DNA from: Gulosibacter hominis
Lineage (GTDB): Bacteria; Actinomycetota; Actinomycetes; Actinomycetales; Microbacteriaceae
NCBI RefSeq assembly: GCF_904842695.1
Contig: NZ_CAJGWQ010000001.1
Location: forward strand, 124,001-188,000
Length of the DNA stretch: 64,000 nucleotides
Reading direction: 5' to 3'
Below, in pieces: positions 19,634 to 29,186 of the stretch (its first letter is position 1; each line of letters opens with the position of its first letter). A program made the translations under genes and the position numbers. The notes under the pieces are model-generated. The model saw only the letters and a list, made by a program, of their open reading frames with translations, made no database searches and was not told where the DNA came from.

Positions 19634-20602
19634 TTGTTGTTGACCGCGCAGGTGAAGCGTGAGATCTCTTCGGTGAACCCGGGTAGTACACAGGCTCGGG
19701 CTGCTCAGGTGTCGAGCCTGTTGCGTTTTGCCGGCGGCCTGCAACGAATTTCGAACCAGTATGTGATCGAGGCTGAACTCGGCGACGAAAGGGCCGCCCT
19801 GCGGCTGGCCACCGAGCTCAGCGCACTGTTTGCCGCCCGCCCACGGGTGAGCAAGCAGGTTGGCAGCGAGGGCAAAACCTTCGTGGTGCGAGTGCTCGAA
19901 AAAGGTGACACCCTCGCTCGCCAAACCGGTCTCATGGACAACCGCGGTCAAATCGTTCGTGGCCTACCAAACCGGCTCGCGATCGGTCAGGCTGAAACGC
20001 TCGTGGCGGTGTGGCGAGGTGCTTTTCTGGCAGCCGGCACGCTCACCGAACCCGGCCGCTCGGCGTCACTTGAAATCGCCTGCCCCAACCAAGAGACCGC
20101 CATGGCTCTCGTCGGTGCGGCAGCACGGCTCGGCATCTCGACGAAGGCGCGGGAAGTGCGCGGCGCACACCGCGTGATCATCCGCGAGCCCGAAGCAATT
20201 AGTGCCATGCTGTCGGCGCTCGGAGCGAAAGAAGTGTTGGCCGAGTGGGAGAAAAACCGACAGCGGCGCGAAACCCGAGCAACAGCAAACCGGCTCGTGA
20301 ATTTTGATGACGCGAATCTGCGCCGTTCGGCGCAGGCTGCCGTGACCGCCTGCGCGCGCGTGGAGCGGGCGTTCGAAATTCTCGGTGACGATGTGCCCGA
20401 GCACCTGCGCTATGCCGGCGAATTGCGGCTGAAATATCGGGATGCATCGCTCGACGAGCTTGGGCGTCAGGCTGAACCGCAGATGACCAAGGACGCGGTC
20501 GCCGGGCGCATCCGTCGGCTGCTGGCCCTCGCCGACCGAAAGGCCGCTGAACAGGGGATTCCCGACACCGAAACTGCGCTTGAGCACGAAGATCTGATCT
20601 AG
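19634..20602 (+). CDS. whiA: DNA-binding regulator WhiA
   Basis: A 322-residue WhiA with an N-terminal degenerate homing-endonuclease (LAGLIDADG-like) fold and a C-terminal helix-turn-helix (about 255-310, DASLDELGRQAEPQMTKDAVAGRIRRL). In Streptomyces it activates sporulation septation genes with WhiB; in unicellular actinobacteria it affects division. The reading frame is open from 19538, but TTG 19634 is chosen. It gives the family N-terminus M-L-L-T-A-Q-V-K, and AGGAAA lies just upstream (19624-19629). TTG 19637 or 19640 are alternatives with wider SD spacing. Confidence 0.92.
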   Translation: MLLTAQVKREISSVNPGSTQARAAQVSSLLRFAGGLQRISNQYVIEAELGDERAALRLATELSALFAARPRVSKQVGSEGKTFVVRVLEKGDTLARQTGLMDNRGQIVRGLPNRLAIGQAETLVAVWRGAFLAAGTLTEPGRSASLEIACPNQETAMALVGAAARLGISTKAREVRGAHRVIIREPEAISAMLSALGAKEVLAEWEKNRQRRETRATANRLVNFDDANLRRSAQAAVTACARVERAFEILGDDVPEHLRYAGELRLKYRDASLDELGRQAEPQMTKDAVAGRIRRLLALADRKAAEQGIPDTETALEHEDLI

Positions 20603-20682
20603 TTGGTCGGCCGTCTGACCCGAACTCGATAGCCGCGGATATGCGGGCTTAAAAGCTGGGAACCGAGTTTGCGTTGTCCCGC

Positions 20683-20709
20683 TAACCTGGCCCCGGAGTC
20701 AATCCGGGG
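20683..20709 (+). promoter_or_regulatory. gap promoter -10 and 5'-end hairpin
   Basis: TAACCT (20683-20688) is a plausible -10. It is followed at once by a perfect 7-bp hairpin CCCCGGA-GTCAA-TCCGGGG (20691-20709). With a start near 20695 the hairpin would lie at or near the 5' end of the gap mRNA. A protective role is inference. Confidence 0.4.
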
Positions 20710-20765
20710 TCAATACCGCGTTACCTCAACCAGAAACGCACACTCCCAACACCTAGGAGCATCCT

Positions 20766-21773
20766 GTGACCAAGATCGCGATCAATGGATTTGGCCGTAT
20801 CGGACGTAGCTACGCCCGTGCCCTACTCGACGGCAGCCACCCCAACCTCGAACTGGTTGCCATCAACGATCTCACCGACAACCACACTCTTGCTCACCTG
20901 CTGAAGTACGACTCGACCTCGGGTGTGCTGCCCAACGACATCCGCCACGATGACGAAAACATCTACGTGGACGACCGCCAGGTGCACGCACTCGCCGAAG
21001 CCGACCCGGCCAAGTTGCCGTGGCGCGAACTTGGCGTTGAACTCGTGCTTGAGTGCACCGGCCGCTTCAACGACCCGGCGAAGTCGCAGGCCCACATCGA
21101 CGCTGGCGCCAAGAAGGTGCTGCTCTCGGCTCCCGCCAAGGGCGCTGGTGCTCCCACCTTCGTGTGGGGTGTGAACCACACCGACTACAACCCCGAAACC
21201 GACCACATCGTGTCGAACGCTTCGTGCACCACCAACTGCCTGGCCCCCATCGTCAAGGTGTTCAACGACAGCTTCGGCATCGTCTCGGGTCTGATGACCA
21301 CGGTGCACGCCTACACCGCTGACCAGAACCTGCAAGACTCGCCGCACCGCGACCTGCGTCGTGCCCGCGCGGCCGCGCTGAGCATCATCCCGACCACCAC
21401 GGGTGCTGCTAAGGCCATCGGCCTGGTGCTGCCCGAGCTGGCAGGCAAACTCGACGGTTTTGCGCTGCGCGTGCCGGTCGAGACCGGTTCAATCACCGAC
21501 CTCACCATCGTCACCGAGCGCGAGCTCACCGTCGAAGAGGTGAACGAGGCGTTCCGGGTAGCTGCCGAGGGCGAGTTCAAGGGCATCCTCAAGTACAACG
21601 AAGACCCGATCGTCTCGCGCGACATCATCGGTGAACACCACTCGTCGATTTTTGATGCACCGCTGACTCGCGTTATCGGCAACCAGGTCAAGATTTCGTC
21701 GTGGTACGACAACGAGTGGGGTTACACCGAGCGTCTCATGGACTTCTCGGCCTACATCGCTGAACGCCTCTAA
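20766..21773 (+). CDS. gap: Glyceraldehyde-3-phosphate dehydrogenase (type I)
   Basis: A 335-residue glycolytic enzyme converting glyceraldehyde-3-phosphate, phosphate and NAD+ to 1,3-bisphosphoglycerate. The NAD-binding start INGFGRIGR is at residues 5-13, and the catalytic cysteine is C154 in [12 protein letters not shown]. The C-terminal NEWGY is present. The GTG start has AGGAG about 8 bases upstream. It heads the gap-pgk-tpiA-secG order. Strong C-ending codon bias suggests high expression. Confidence 0.97.
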   Translation: MTKIAINGFGRIGRSYARALLDGSHPNLELVAINDLTDNHTLAHLLKYDSTSGVLPNDIRHDDENIYVDDRQVHALAEADPAKLPWRELGVELVLECTGRFNDPAKSQAHIDAGAKKVLLSAPAKGAGAPTFVWGVNHTDYNPETDHIVSNASCTTNCLAPIVKVFNDSFGIVSGLMTTVHAYTADQNLQDSPHRDLRRARAAALSIIPTTTGAAKAIGLVLPELAGKLDGFALRVPVETGSITDLTIVTERELTVEEVNEAFRVAAEGEFKGILKYNEDPIVSRDIIGEHHSSIFDAPLTRVIGNQVKISSWYDNEWGYTERLMDFSAYIAERL

Positions 21774-21820
21774 CAACCCACCGCTTCGACACCTTCGAAC
21801 CTCTAGGGAAGGAACTAGCA

Positions 21821-23032
21821 ATGGCTCTGCGTACGCTGGAAACCCTCGGCGACCTCGCCGGTAAGCGCGTGATCGTGCGTTGCGACCTCAATGTGCCGCT
21901 GGACGGCACCGAGATCACCGACGACGGACGCGTGCGTGCCTCGCTGCCCACGCTGCGAGCACTGCTCGAACAGGGCGCCAAGGTTATCGTCATTTCACAC
22001 CTCGGTCGACCGAAGGGCACCCCGAAGCCCGAGTTCTCGCTCGCGCCAGCGGCAGCCCGCCTCGGTGAACTGCTCGGTCAGGATGTTGTGCTCGCTGCCG
22101 ACACCGTGGGTGAGAGCGCCCAGGAAGCGGTGGCCAACCTGGCTGATGGTCAAGTCGTGGTGCTCGAAAACCTGCGCTTCAACCCCGGCGAAACCAGCAA
22201 GGACGATGCCGAACGCGAAGCCTTTGCCGCTGAACTCGCGAAGTTCGGTGACGCCTATGTCTCGGACGGCTTCGGTGTTGTGCACCGCAAGCAGGCGTCG
22301 GTGTACGACCTTGCCAAGGCGCTGCCATCGGCTGCCGGATACCTCGTTGCCAACGAGGTGGAAAAGCTCGGTCGCGTGGTAAACGACCCCGAAACTCCGT
22401 TCACCGTGGTGCTCGGCGGTTCGAAGGTGTCGGACAAGCTCGGTGTCATTGAGAATCTGCTGCCGCGGGTGAATCGTCTGGTTATCGGCGGCGGGATGCT
22501 CTTCACCTTCCTGGCAGCTCAGGGGCACGCCGTGGCCAAGTCGCTGCTGGAAGCTGAACAGCTCGACACTGTCAAGGGATATATCGACGAGGCTGCTGAA
22601 CGCGGCGTTGAGCTGCTGCTGCCCAGCGATATTGTCGTTGCCGAAAAATTTGCCGCGGATGCCGACCACGAGGTCGTTGCAGCAGACGCGATCGAATCAT
22701 CGAAGTTCGGTGCTGAGGGCATCGGTCTCGACATCGGCCCCGAAACTGCTCGGGCCTACGCTGAGGCGATTCGCACCTCAAAAACGGTGTTCTGGAACGG
22801 CCCGATGGGTGTATTCGAATTCCCGGTATTTGCCAACGGCACCCAGGCCGTTGCGCAGGCGCTCACCGAGGTCGACGGACTTTCGGTGGTGGGTGGCGGC
22901 GACTCGGCCGCTGCGGTGCGGACGCTCGGTTTCGCGGATGACGAGTTCGGCCACGTCTCAACCGGTGGCGGTGCGAGCCTCGAACTCATCGAGGGCAAGC
23001 GCCTACCGGGCCTCGAGGTGCTGGGATGGTAA
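21821..23032 (+). CDS. pgk: Phosphoglycerate kinase
   Basis: A 403-residue enzyme transferring phosphate from 1,3-bisphosphoglycerate to ADP. The N-terminal substrate-binding [17 protein letters not shown] and the C-terminal nucleotide-binding GGGDSAAAV and STGGGASLE are intact. The ATG has GGAAGGAA upstream. The last 7 bases overlap tpiA, giving translational coupling. Confidence 0.97.
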   Translation: MALRTLETLGDLAGKRVIVRCDLNVPLDGTEITDDGRVRASLPTLRALLEQGAKVIVISHLGRPKGTPKPEFSLAPAAARLGELLGQDVVLAADTVGESAQEAVANLADGQVVVLENLRFNPGETSKDDAEREAFAAELAKFGDAYVSDGFGVVHRKQASVYDLAKALPSAAGYLVANEVEKLGRVVNDPETPFTVVLGGSKVSDKLGVIENLLPRVNRLVIGGGMLFTFLAAQGHAVAKSLLEAEQLDTVKGYIDEAAERGVELLLPSDIVVAEKFAADADHEVVAADAIESSKFGAEGIGLDIGPETARAYAEAIRTSKTVFWNGPMGVFEFPVFANGTQAVAQALTEVDGLSVVGGGDSAAAVRTLGFADDEFGHVSTGGGASLELIEGKRLPGLEVLGW

Positions 23033-23817
23033 CGCAGCGCACCCCGCTCATGGCGGGCAACTGGAAGATGAATCTCGATCACCTGCAGGCGATCGCTCTC
23101 GTTCAGAAGCTCGCATGGACCCTGAAAGATGCCGGGCACGACTATCAGGATGTTGAGGTCGCGGTATTTCCGCCCTTCACCGACATCCGTTCGGTCCAGA
23201 CCGTGGTGGACGCCGACAAGCTCGGCGTCCGCTACGGCGGCCAAGACCTGTCGCCGCACGATTCGGGTGCCTACACCGGTGACATTTCGGGTGATTTTTT
23301 GAAGCGCCTCGCCTGCAGCTACGTGCTTGTGGGGCATTCAGAACGTCGCACGATTCACGGCGAAACCGACGAGGTGTGCGCCGCGAAGGTGCAGGCAGCA
23401 CTGCGCCATGAACTGGTGCCGGTGCTGTGCGTTGGTGAAACGCTCGAGCAGCGCGAAGCGACCGATCACCCGGCCGAGGTTGCGGTGGCGCAGATGCAGG
23501 CGGCACTGGCAGATGTTGCGGATGACGCCGAAGTGGTAATCGCCTACGAACCAGTGTGGGCAATTGGCACCGGGAAAGTCGCGACTGTCGAGCAGGCCCA
23601 GGAAGTGTGCCAGGCGCTGCGAGCGGCACTCGCCGAGCGCTTCGGCACCGAGCGTGCCGCACAGTTGCGCATTTTGTACGGTGGCTCGGTCAAACCCGAC
23701 AATGTCGCTGCGCTCATGCGCGAGCCGGATATTGACGGTGCTCTCGTGGGAGGCGCCAGCCTGAGCGTTGAAGATTTCGCTTCGATCGTTCGATTCCGGC
23801 ACCACGTGGGCGCGTAG
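23026..23817 (+). CDS. tpiA: Triosephosphate isomerase
   Basis: A 263-residue TIM barrel interconverting dihydroxyacetone phosphate and glyceraldehyde-3-phosphate. AGNWKMN carries the catalytic Lys, LVGHSERR the electrophilic His (about 103) and [11 protein letters not shown] the catalytic Glu (about 175). GGSVKPDN and GALVGGASL form the phosphate grip. The start lies inside the end of pgk. Confidence 0.97.
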   Translation: MVTQRTPLMAGNWKMNLDHLQAIALVQKLAWTLKDAGHDYQDVEVAVFPPFTDIRSVQTVVDADKLGVRYGGQDLSPHDSGAYTGDISGDFLKRLACSYVLVGHSERRTIHGETDEVCAAKVQAALRHELVPVLCVGETLEQREATDHPAEVAVAQMQAALADVADDAEVVIAYEPVWAIGTGKVATVEQAQEVCQALRAALAERFGTERAAQLRILYGGSVKPDNVAALMREPDIDGALVGGASLSVEDFASIVRFRHHVGA

Positions 23818-23841
23818 TCGTTTTCTATGGCGTATCACCGT

Positions 23842-23882
23842 TAGACTGTTACGAGGTCTGGCTCCGGGCAGGCCTCGTAACA
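23842..23882 (+). promoter_or_regulatory. -10 element plus inverted repeat upstream of secG
   Basis: TAGACT (23842-23847) shares its last base with a perfect 10-bp inverted repeat, TGTTACGAGG (23847-23856) and CCTCGTAACA (23873-23882). The loop is also partly self-complementary. It could terminate tpiA, or be a secG leader hairpin or operator. Confidence 0.5.
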
Positions 23883-23915
23883 GCATTCGGTGCCAACCGT
23901 AAACAAGAGGTTTCC

Positions 23916-24173
23916 GTGGACATCTTCCTCATCATCCTGCAAGTCTTGCTCGCTATCACCAGCGTGCTGCTCGTGCTGCTCGTGCTGCTGCACCGCGGTA
24001 AGGGCGGCGGTATTAGCGACATGTTTGGTGGCGGGATTACCTCGAGCGCACAGTCATCGGGTGTGGCCGAAAAAAACCTCAACCGCATCACCACCTGGGT
24101 GCTCGTGTTCTGGGCACTCATCATTGTGCTGATGGGCATTATCACCAAGTACCAGACCCCCGGCCTGGCGTAG
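23916..24173 (+). CDS. secG: Preprotein translocase subunit SecG
   Basis: An 85-residue SecG, the small non-essential subunit of the SecYEG channel. Two hydrophobic segments (about 3-22 and 58-77) flank a Gly-rich loop KGGGISDMFGGG that is diagnostic for the family. The GTG start has AAGAGG upstream. Its position after tpiA is typical of Actinobacteria. Confidence 0.93.
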   Translation: MDIFLIILQVLLAITSVLLVLLVLLHRGKGGGISDMFGGGITSSAQSSGVAEKNLNRITTWVLVFWALIIVLMGIITKYQTPGLA

Positions 24174-24187
24174 CGGGCGAGCTCCGC

Positions 24188-24928
24188 TCAGCTCATCGCG
24201 GCATCGTCGGCATACAGCCGCAGCGATTCTTTTGCGGCAATCCGAGCAATCGGATAATTTTCGCGATTTTCGCCGAGCGCATCCGCCAGCGCGTCGCGTT
24301 TACCGGCCCCGGTTGCGTACACCGCCACCATCCGGGATGCATTGATCACCGGCAGCGTGAGCGATACCCGTTCGGCGGGCGGCTTGGGGGAGTCGTGCAC
24401 CGCAATCGCAACCCGGTCGGTTACCTCGACCCCGGCCAAACCGGGGAATAGTGATGCAGTGTGTCCGTCGGGCCCCATCCCGAGCAGCATCACATCAAAT
24501 TGCGGAGTACCGGATGCATCCGCGGGCAGCGTGCGAGCAATTTCGTCACTGTAGCGTGCTGCTGCGGCCGCCACATTCACCACAGCACCTTTTGTTGGCA
24601 CTTCGTGGACCTGCTCATGATGCACACCGGTAGCCTCAGCTAGCGCAGCTGCCAGCAGGATGGCATTGCGTTCGGGATCCTGCGCTGGGAGAAACCGTTC
24701 ATCGGCAAACCAAAAGTGCACCCGCTGCCAATCAAAACCGGCGGCAGTTCCGGCACGGAAAAGCTGCGGCAACACCACCTCTCCGAGTGAGCCACCCGAC
24801 ACCGCGATCTGGATGTTTTCGGGAGCTTCGGCACGGCGAATCAACCAGTTGAGTACATCGTCAACGAGAGCTGCGGCAGCAGCCGCCGGGGTGGGCGCGT
24901 GGACGAGAGCAGCGTCGCGCAGCGACAT
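24188..24928 (-). CDS. pgl: 6-phosphogluconolactonase
   Basis: A 246-residue DevB/Pgl-family enzyme hydrolysing 6-phosphogluconolactone in the oxidative pentose-phosphate pathway. SGGSLGEVVLPQL, HFWFADERFLP and LLGMGPDGHTASLFPG are the family motifs. ATG 24928 is preferred to 24940 because GGAGG sits 5 bases upstream of it. It is the last gene of the minus-strand operon tkt-tal-pgi-zwf-opcA-pgl. Confidence 0.93.
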   Translation of the reverse strand: MSLRDAALVHAPTPAAAAAALVDDVLNWLIRRAEAPENIQIAVSGGSLGEVVLPQLFRAGTAAGFDWQRVHFWFADERFLPAQDPERNAILLAAALAEATGVHHEQVHEVPTKGAVVNVAAAAARYSDEIARTLPADASGTPQFDVMLLGMGPDGHTASLFPGLAGVEVTDRVAIAVHDSPKPPAERVSLTLPVINASRMVAVYATGAGKRDALADALGENRENYPIARIAAKESLRLYADDAAMS

Positions 24929-24982
24929 CGGATCCTCCATCTGGGCGGTGAGCGGGGACGTGTTCGAGGCTGGGCGCGCTAC

Positions 24983-25963
24983 CTATTGCGCGCCGTGGTG
25001 GTCATCGAGCTGCAGGCGCGGAACACCACGAAGCAGCACATCGGCGTACACCTCATCGGGGGCCAGTGAACGAAGTTCTTCGGTGAGCACTTCGGTGACC
25101 GTACGCACCGGCAGCGGGATGAGCTGCTCGGGTTGCCCCTCCTGACTGAACCGCAGCGTGTCGGCATCAATACGTTCGAGCACAAACGATCCCGAGTTGC
25201 GCTTCAGCGTGACCGAATAGAGGTTCACACGGCTGTTGGCGCTGAGAAGTTCATCGGCCTCGTCCGCGATTGGCACAATTTCAACCGGAACTTCGAGAAA
25301 GTGCTGCAGCCACGCCGACATCAGCAACGGCACCGTACTGCCGGCACGGCCAACGACGCGGGCGCCCAGCACCGTCTCAAACGGTGGTTGATCGAGCACC
25401 GCCGCCAGCTGTGCACGCCAGCCGGTGATGCGGGTCCAGTCGAGGTGCGCATCCCCGGGGTGAAAATCGGCGGCCAGGCGCCGCAACCGTTCAAGTGTTG
25501 AGGCACAGTGCGGTAGCTGGTTGGTAGCCTCATCAACAATGCGCACGGCCGCCAAACGTCCCAGGGGAGTGGTCGAGGGCGAGCCGCCAGCCCAGCGAGG
25601 CCACCAAACCACCACGGGCGCGTCCGGCAACAACAGGCCCTGCACGAGGGTCTCGGCGTCTGCCGCTGCCTCGCCACTGGCGTGCAGCACCACGACCTCA
25701 CCGGCACCGGCATCGCGACCGACACGGATTTCGGCATCCAACTGGGTTTCGGCATCGGGGCTCGTGTGGATCACGATGACGCGCATCGGGTGCTCGCTAC
25801 TGGCCTCGTTCGCGGCGCGAATGGCTTCTTCATCCACCGTGTTTTCGTTAACAACAACGAGTGTCAGCACTCGGCTGAGCGCCAGCGCGCCGCCCTCCTC
25901 ACGCACCTCAACGAGTCGGCGGGCGATCTGCGAGGTGGTGGTGTTGGTCAGTTCGATAATCAC
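24983..25963 (-). CDS. opcA: Glucose-6-phosphate dehydrogenase assembly protein OpcA
   Basis: A 326-residue protein of the OpcA family, which in cyanobacteria activates or assembles glucose-6-phosphate dehydrogenase and in Actinobacteria always follows zwf. The N-terminus LTNTTTSQIARRLVEVREEGG and the mid-protein PVVVWWPRWAGG region are family-typical. GTG 25963 is chosen: GGAGG lies 5 bases upstream and the start forms a 4-base GTGA overlap with the zwf stop. The longer ATG start at 25975 is possible but lacks an SD. Confidence 0.92.
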   Translation of the reverse strand: MIIELTNTTTSQIARRLVEVREEGGALALSRVLTLVVVNENTVDEEAIRAANEASSEHPMRVIVIHTSPDAETQLDAEIRVGRDAGAGEVVVLHASGEAAADAETLVQGLLLPDAPVVVWWPRWAGGSPSTTPLGRLAAVRIVDEATNQLPHCASTLERLRRLAADFHPGDAHLDWTRITGWRAQLAAVLDQPPFETVLGARVVGRAGSTVPLLMSAWLQHFLEVPVEIVPIADEADELLSANSRVNLYSVTLKRNSGSFVLERIDADTLRFSQEGQPEQLIPLPVRTVTEVLTEELRSLAPDEVYADVLLRGVPRLQLDDHHGAQ

Positions 25964-27513
25964 GGGCGCCTCCACATCCGGCCGTCACGACGCATCAGCG
26001 CATCCGCCGACGCCGGCCCCCAAGAACCGGGACGATAAACTTCGGGTGCTCCGGCCGCTGCCCAATACTCCTCAATAGGGTCGAGGATGCGCCACGATAG
26101 CTCCACCTCTTCGTGTCGCGGGAATAGGGGCGGGTCACCCAGCAGCACGTCGAGGATGAGCCGCTCATAAGCCTCAGGACTCGACTCGGTAAAGGCGTGT
26201 CCGTAGCCCATGTCCATGGTCACGTCACGCACCCGCATCCGAGCACCCGGCACTTTAGAACCGAAACGCATTGTCACGCCCTCATCGGGCTGCACCCGAA
26301 TCACGAGGGCGTTGGGCCCGAGCGAGGCACGCTCGGCAGGAGCAAACAGGTGCACGGGCGCCGGCTTAAAAGTGATCGCGATTTCGGTAACGCGGCGGCC
26401 AAGCCGTTTACCGGTGCGCAGATAGAACGGCACCCCCTGCCAGCGGCGCGAGTCGATTTGCAGGCGCATCGCGGCATAGGTTTCGGTGAGCGACTCGGGG
26501 TTCATCCCCTCTTCTTCGCGGAAGGCGCACACGCGTTCGCCGCCCTGCCAGCCGCTGCCGTACTGGCCGCGGGCGGTGGTGAGTCCGAGATCATCACCGA
26601 GCCGCACCGCCGCCAGCACCTTTTCTTTTTCGGCACGCAGATCCTTGGCGGTGAACGAAAGCGGTTCTTCCATCGCGGTGAGCGCCAGCAATTGCAGGAG
26701 GTGGTTCTGGATTACATCGCGGGCAGCGCCGACCCCGTCGTAGTAGCCAGCGCGACCTGAAACGCCGATATCTTCGGCCATGGTGATCTGGACATGATCC
26801 ACCCAGTTCGCATTCCACAGCGGCTCGAACATGGTGTTCGCAAAGCGCAGCGCCAACAGGTTTTGCACCGTCTCTTTACCGAGGTAGTGGTCGATGCGGA
26901 AAATCGAATCGCTCGGGAAACACGACTCAATGATGTTGTTGAGCTCGCGGGCGCTGGCCAAATCGTGGCCGAACGGCTTTTCAATAATCACCCGGCGCCA
27001 CTGGTCTCCGATCGATTCGGCCAGGCCCGATCGGCGCAGCTGCTCGGTAACGGCGGCGAACGAGCGCGGCGGAATCGACAGATAGAAGGCGTGGTTGCTG
27101 CGGGTTCCACGATCACGGTCGAGCTCGCCGAGCACTCGGGTGAGTTCATCAAATGCCGCATCGCTGTTGAACTCGCCGCTCACGAAACGCACGCCAGCGG
27201 CCAGCTGTCGCCAGACTTCTTCGTTCCACTCGGTACGAGCATGGGCGCGAACGCTCTCGAGCACAAAATTGCGGAACTCGTCGTCGTTCCACGGGCGGCG
27301 GCCAAAACCAACCAGTGCGAACGAGGGTGAGAGTAAGCCGCGATTGGCCAGATCGTAGATGGCAGGTAGCAGCTTTTTTCGGCTGAGATCGCCCGTAACG
27401 CCGAACAGCACGAGACTGCTGGGGCCAGCGATGCGATCGAGACGCCGCTCAATCGGCGGCCGGAGCGGATTATGAGTGGCCGAAACAGGAACCGGAGTCA
27501 ACTCTGCTGCCAT
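25960..27513 (-). CDS. zwf: Glucose-6-phosphate 1-dehydrogenase
   Basis: A 517-residue enzyme oxidising glucose-6-phosphate to the lactone with reduction of NADP+ or NAD+. The nucleotide-binding site LVLFGVTGDLSRKKLLP is at about 34-50, EKPFGHDLASA and the active-site RIDHYLGKE follow. Full length. It starts 3 bases after the pgi stop and overlaps opcA by 4 bases, so translation is coupled on both sides. Confidence 0.97.
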   Translation of the reverse strand: MAAELTPVPVSATHNPLRPPIERRLDRIAGPSSLVLFGVTGDLSRKKLLPAIYDLANRGLLSPSFALVGFGRRPWNDDEFRNFVLESVRAHARTEWNEEVWRQLAAGVRFVSGEFNSDAAFDELTRVLGELDRDRGTRSNHAFYLSIPPRSFAAVTEQLRRSGLAESIGDQWRRVIIEKPFGHDLASARELNNIIESCFPSDSIFRIDHYLGKETVQNLLALRFANTMFEPLWNANWVDHVQITMAEDIGVSGRAGYYDGVGAARDVIQNHLLQLLALTAMEEPLSFTAKDLRAEKEKVLAAVRLGDDLGLTTARGQYGSGWQGGERVCAFREEEGMNPESLTETYAAMRLQIDSRRWQGVPFYLRTGKRLGRRVTEIAITFKPAPVHLFAPAERASLGPNALVIRVQPDEGVTMRFGSKVPGARMRVRDVTMDMGYGHAFTESSPEAYERLILDVLLGDPPLFPRHEEVELSWRILDPIEEYWAAAGAPEVYRPGSWGPASADALMRRDGRMWRRP

Positions 27514-27516
27514 CCC

Positions 27517-29118
27517 CTAAAGATCACGAAGTGCGTCGAGCAGCTGCTGCGCACCGGCCTCGGGGTCGGTCAGCTCCAGGCGCAGCACCGGCATACCCGC
27601 GGCTGCCAGCACCGATGCATCCCCGGCTGCCTGGGCGGCAATCAGGCGACCAAAAGTGAACGGACGGCCGGGGATTTCCACGTCAACGTCTTCATCCGTG
27701 GTGATTTGCAAGAACACTCCCACACGCGGTCCGCCCTTGTGGAATTGACCGGTCGAGTGCAAAAAGCGCGGAGCCCAGCCGAAGGTCACCGGACGACGCG
27801 AACGATGCGCGATCAATTCGCGGGTCTGGGGAAGCAGCTCGGCAGCCAGCCGGTTGGCGTAGGCCTGGATGCTGACATAGCCGCCCTCGGGCAGCAGCGC
27901 GAGCAGGGCCGCGACAGCGTCCTTGACGGATGCGTCGCCTCGCAGCACGTCCTCGGTGCCGCGCACGGCGATTGCGCCGTCAACAAATGCGGCCGGCTCG
28001 GGCTCGGGGGTGTTGTCAAGCAGCTCACGCGCGGCGGCCTTTGCCGACTCAACATCGGGCTGGTCGTAGGGGTTGATGCCGATAATTCGACCGGCCACAG
28101 CAACCGCCACCTCCCACAGCAGCATCTGCTCGGCCAGCGTGCCCGAAACGGCAATCTCATCGCCCTGTGCGGGAGTGACGGCGGCGTCGGCGACCAGCCG
28201 GACCACCTGCAGATCGGGGATGGGGAGCCCAATTTCTGGTGCATCCGCGCCGAGCACTACCGGTAGCAGTCCCTTGCCCTCTTTACCGGTGGATTCGGCA
28301 ATGAGCTGTTCGGCCCAGTCGCCGAACCCGACGATCGGGGTGCCATCCTCAACGATTCCCACATAGGTCTTGAGCGGGTCACCGCCGGCAAGGGCGGCAC
28401 CGAGCACCAGACCCGGGTTATCGGGTGAGTCGGCGGCGAGTTCAGCGGCCACGGATTCAGCGTCGGCAAGTACCGCGGCAATGTCCAGACCGGCGAGTCC
28501 CGTGGGGACAAGTCCGAAAGCGGTGAGCGCCGAGAACCGGCCACCGACGCTCGGGTCGGCGAGGAAGTGGCGGTACCCCGCCTCCTGCGCCCACTGCGCG
28601 AGCGGTGAGCCGGGATCGGTAACGATGCAGATGCGTTCAGCCGGGTCGATGCCGAGCTGCTCAAATGCCGCGATGAACGCGCGACGCTGCGAGTCGGTCT
28701 CGACGGTCGAACCCGACTTTGACGACACCACGACGGCGGTGTGCTCGAGGTCGGATTCGAGCACGTCGGCGACGTGTTCCGGGTTGGTCGAGTCGAGGAC
28801 GTCCAGTTCGATTTGGGCGGTGCGCGCCATCACCTCGGGTGCGAGTGACGAACCACCCATACCGCACAGCACGATTCGCGTGACCCCTTTTGCACGCAAT
28901 TCATCGCGGGCCGCGGTGATCTGCGCAATCAGCGGCTGTGACACTTCGTGGGCCGCCGTCCAGCCAAGCCGTTTGCTTGATTCATCGACCGCGGCCTCGC
29001 CCCACAGCGTGGCGTCCTGTGCAAATAGCCGCGAAGCGAACTGCTCGGCGACAAGCTGATCGAGATAACGTCGAGCTGCACTGGTGGCAGCGTTTGCGGT
29101 AGAAACCTTGATGGCCAT
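27517..29118 (-). CDS. pgi: Glucose-6-phosphate isomerase
   Basis: A 533-residue phosphoglucose isomerase of the form that is common in Actinobacteria inside pentose-phosphate operons, more distant from E. coli Pgi. VLCGMGGSSLAPEVMA forms the sugar-phosphate SIS-type loop, VVSSKSGSTVETD the second phosphate loop, and the second SIS half ends with EGGYVSIQAYAN and TSTGQFHKGGP-like sequence. It interconverts glucose-6-phosphate and fructose-6-phosphate. AGAAAGAAC lies upstream of the ATG. Confidence 0.9.
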   Translation of the reverse strand: MAIKVSTANAATSAARRYLDQLVAEQFASRLFAQDATLWGEAAVDESSKRLGWTAAHEVSQPLIAQITAARDELRAKGVTRIVLCGMGGSSLAPEVMARTAQIELDVLDSTNPEHVADVLESDLEHTAVVVSSKSGSTVETDSQRRAFIAAFEQLGIDPAERICIVTDPGSPLAQWAQEAGYRHFLADPSVGGRFSALTAFGLVPTGLAGLDIAAVLADAESVAAELAADSPDNPGLVLGAALAGGDPLKTYVGIVEDGTPIVGFGDWAEQLIAESTGKEGKGLLPVVLGADAPEIGLPIPDLQVVRLVADAAVTPAQGDEIAVSGTLAEQMLLWEVAVAVAGRIIGINPYDQPDVESAKAAARELLDNTPEPEPAAFVDGAIAVRGTEDVLRGDASVKDAVAALLALLPEGGYVSIQAYANRLAAELLPQTRELIAHRSRRPVTFGWAPRFLHSTGQFHKGGPRVGVFLQITTDEDVDVEIPGRPFTFGRLIAAQAAGDASVLAAAGMPVLRLELTDPEAGAQQLLDALRDL

Positions 29119-29186
29119 GAGCGGTTCTTTCTCGGTAGAGCGGGCTGCGGTGGTCGACTGGTTTGAGCTGGGTCTCTTGCGTGAGC

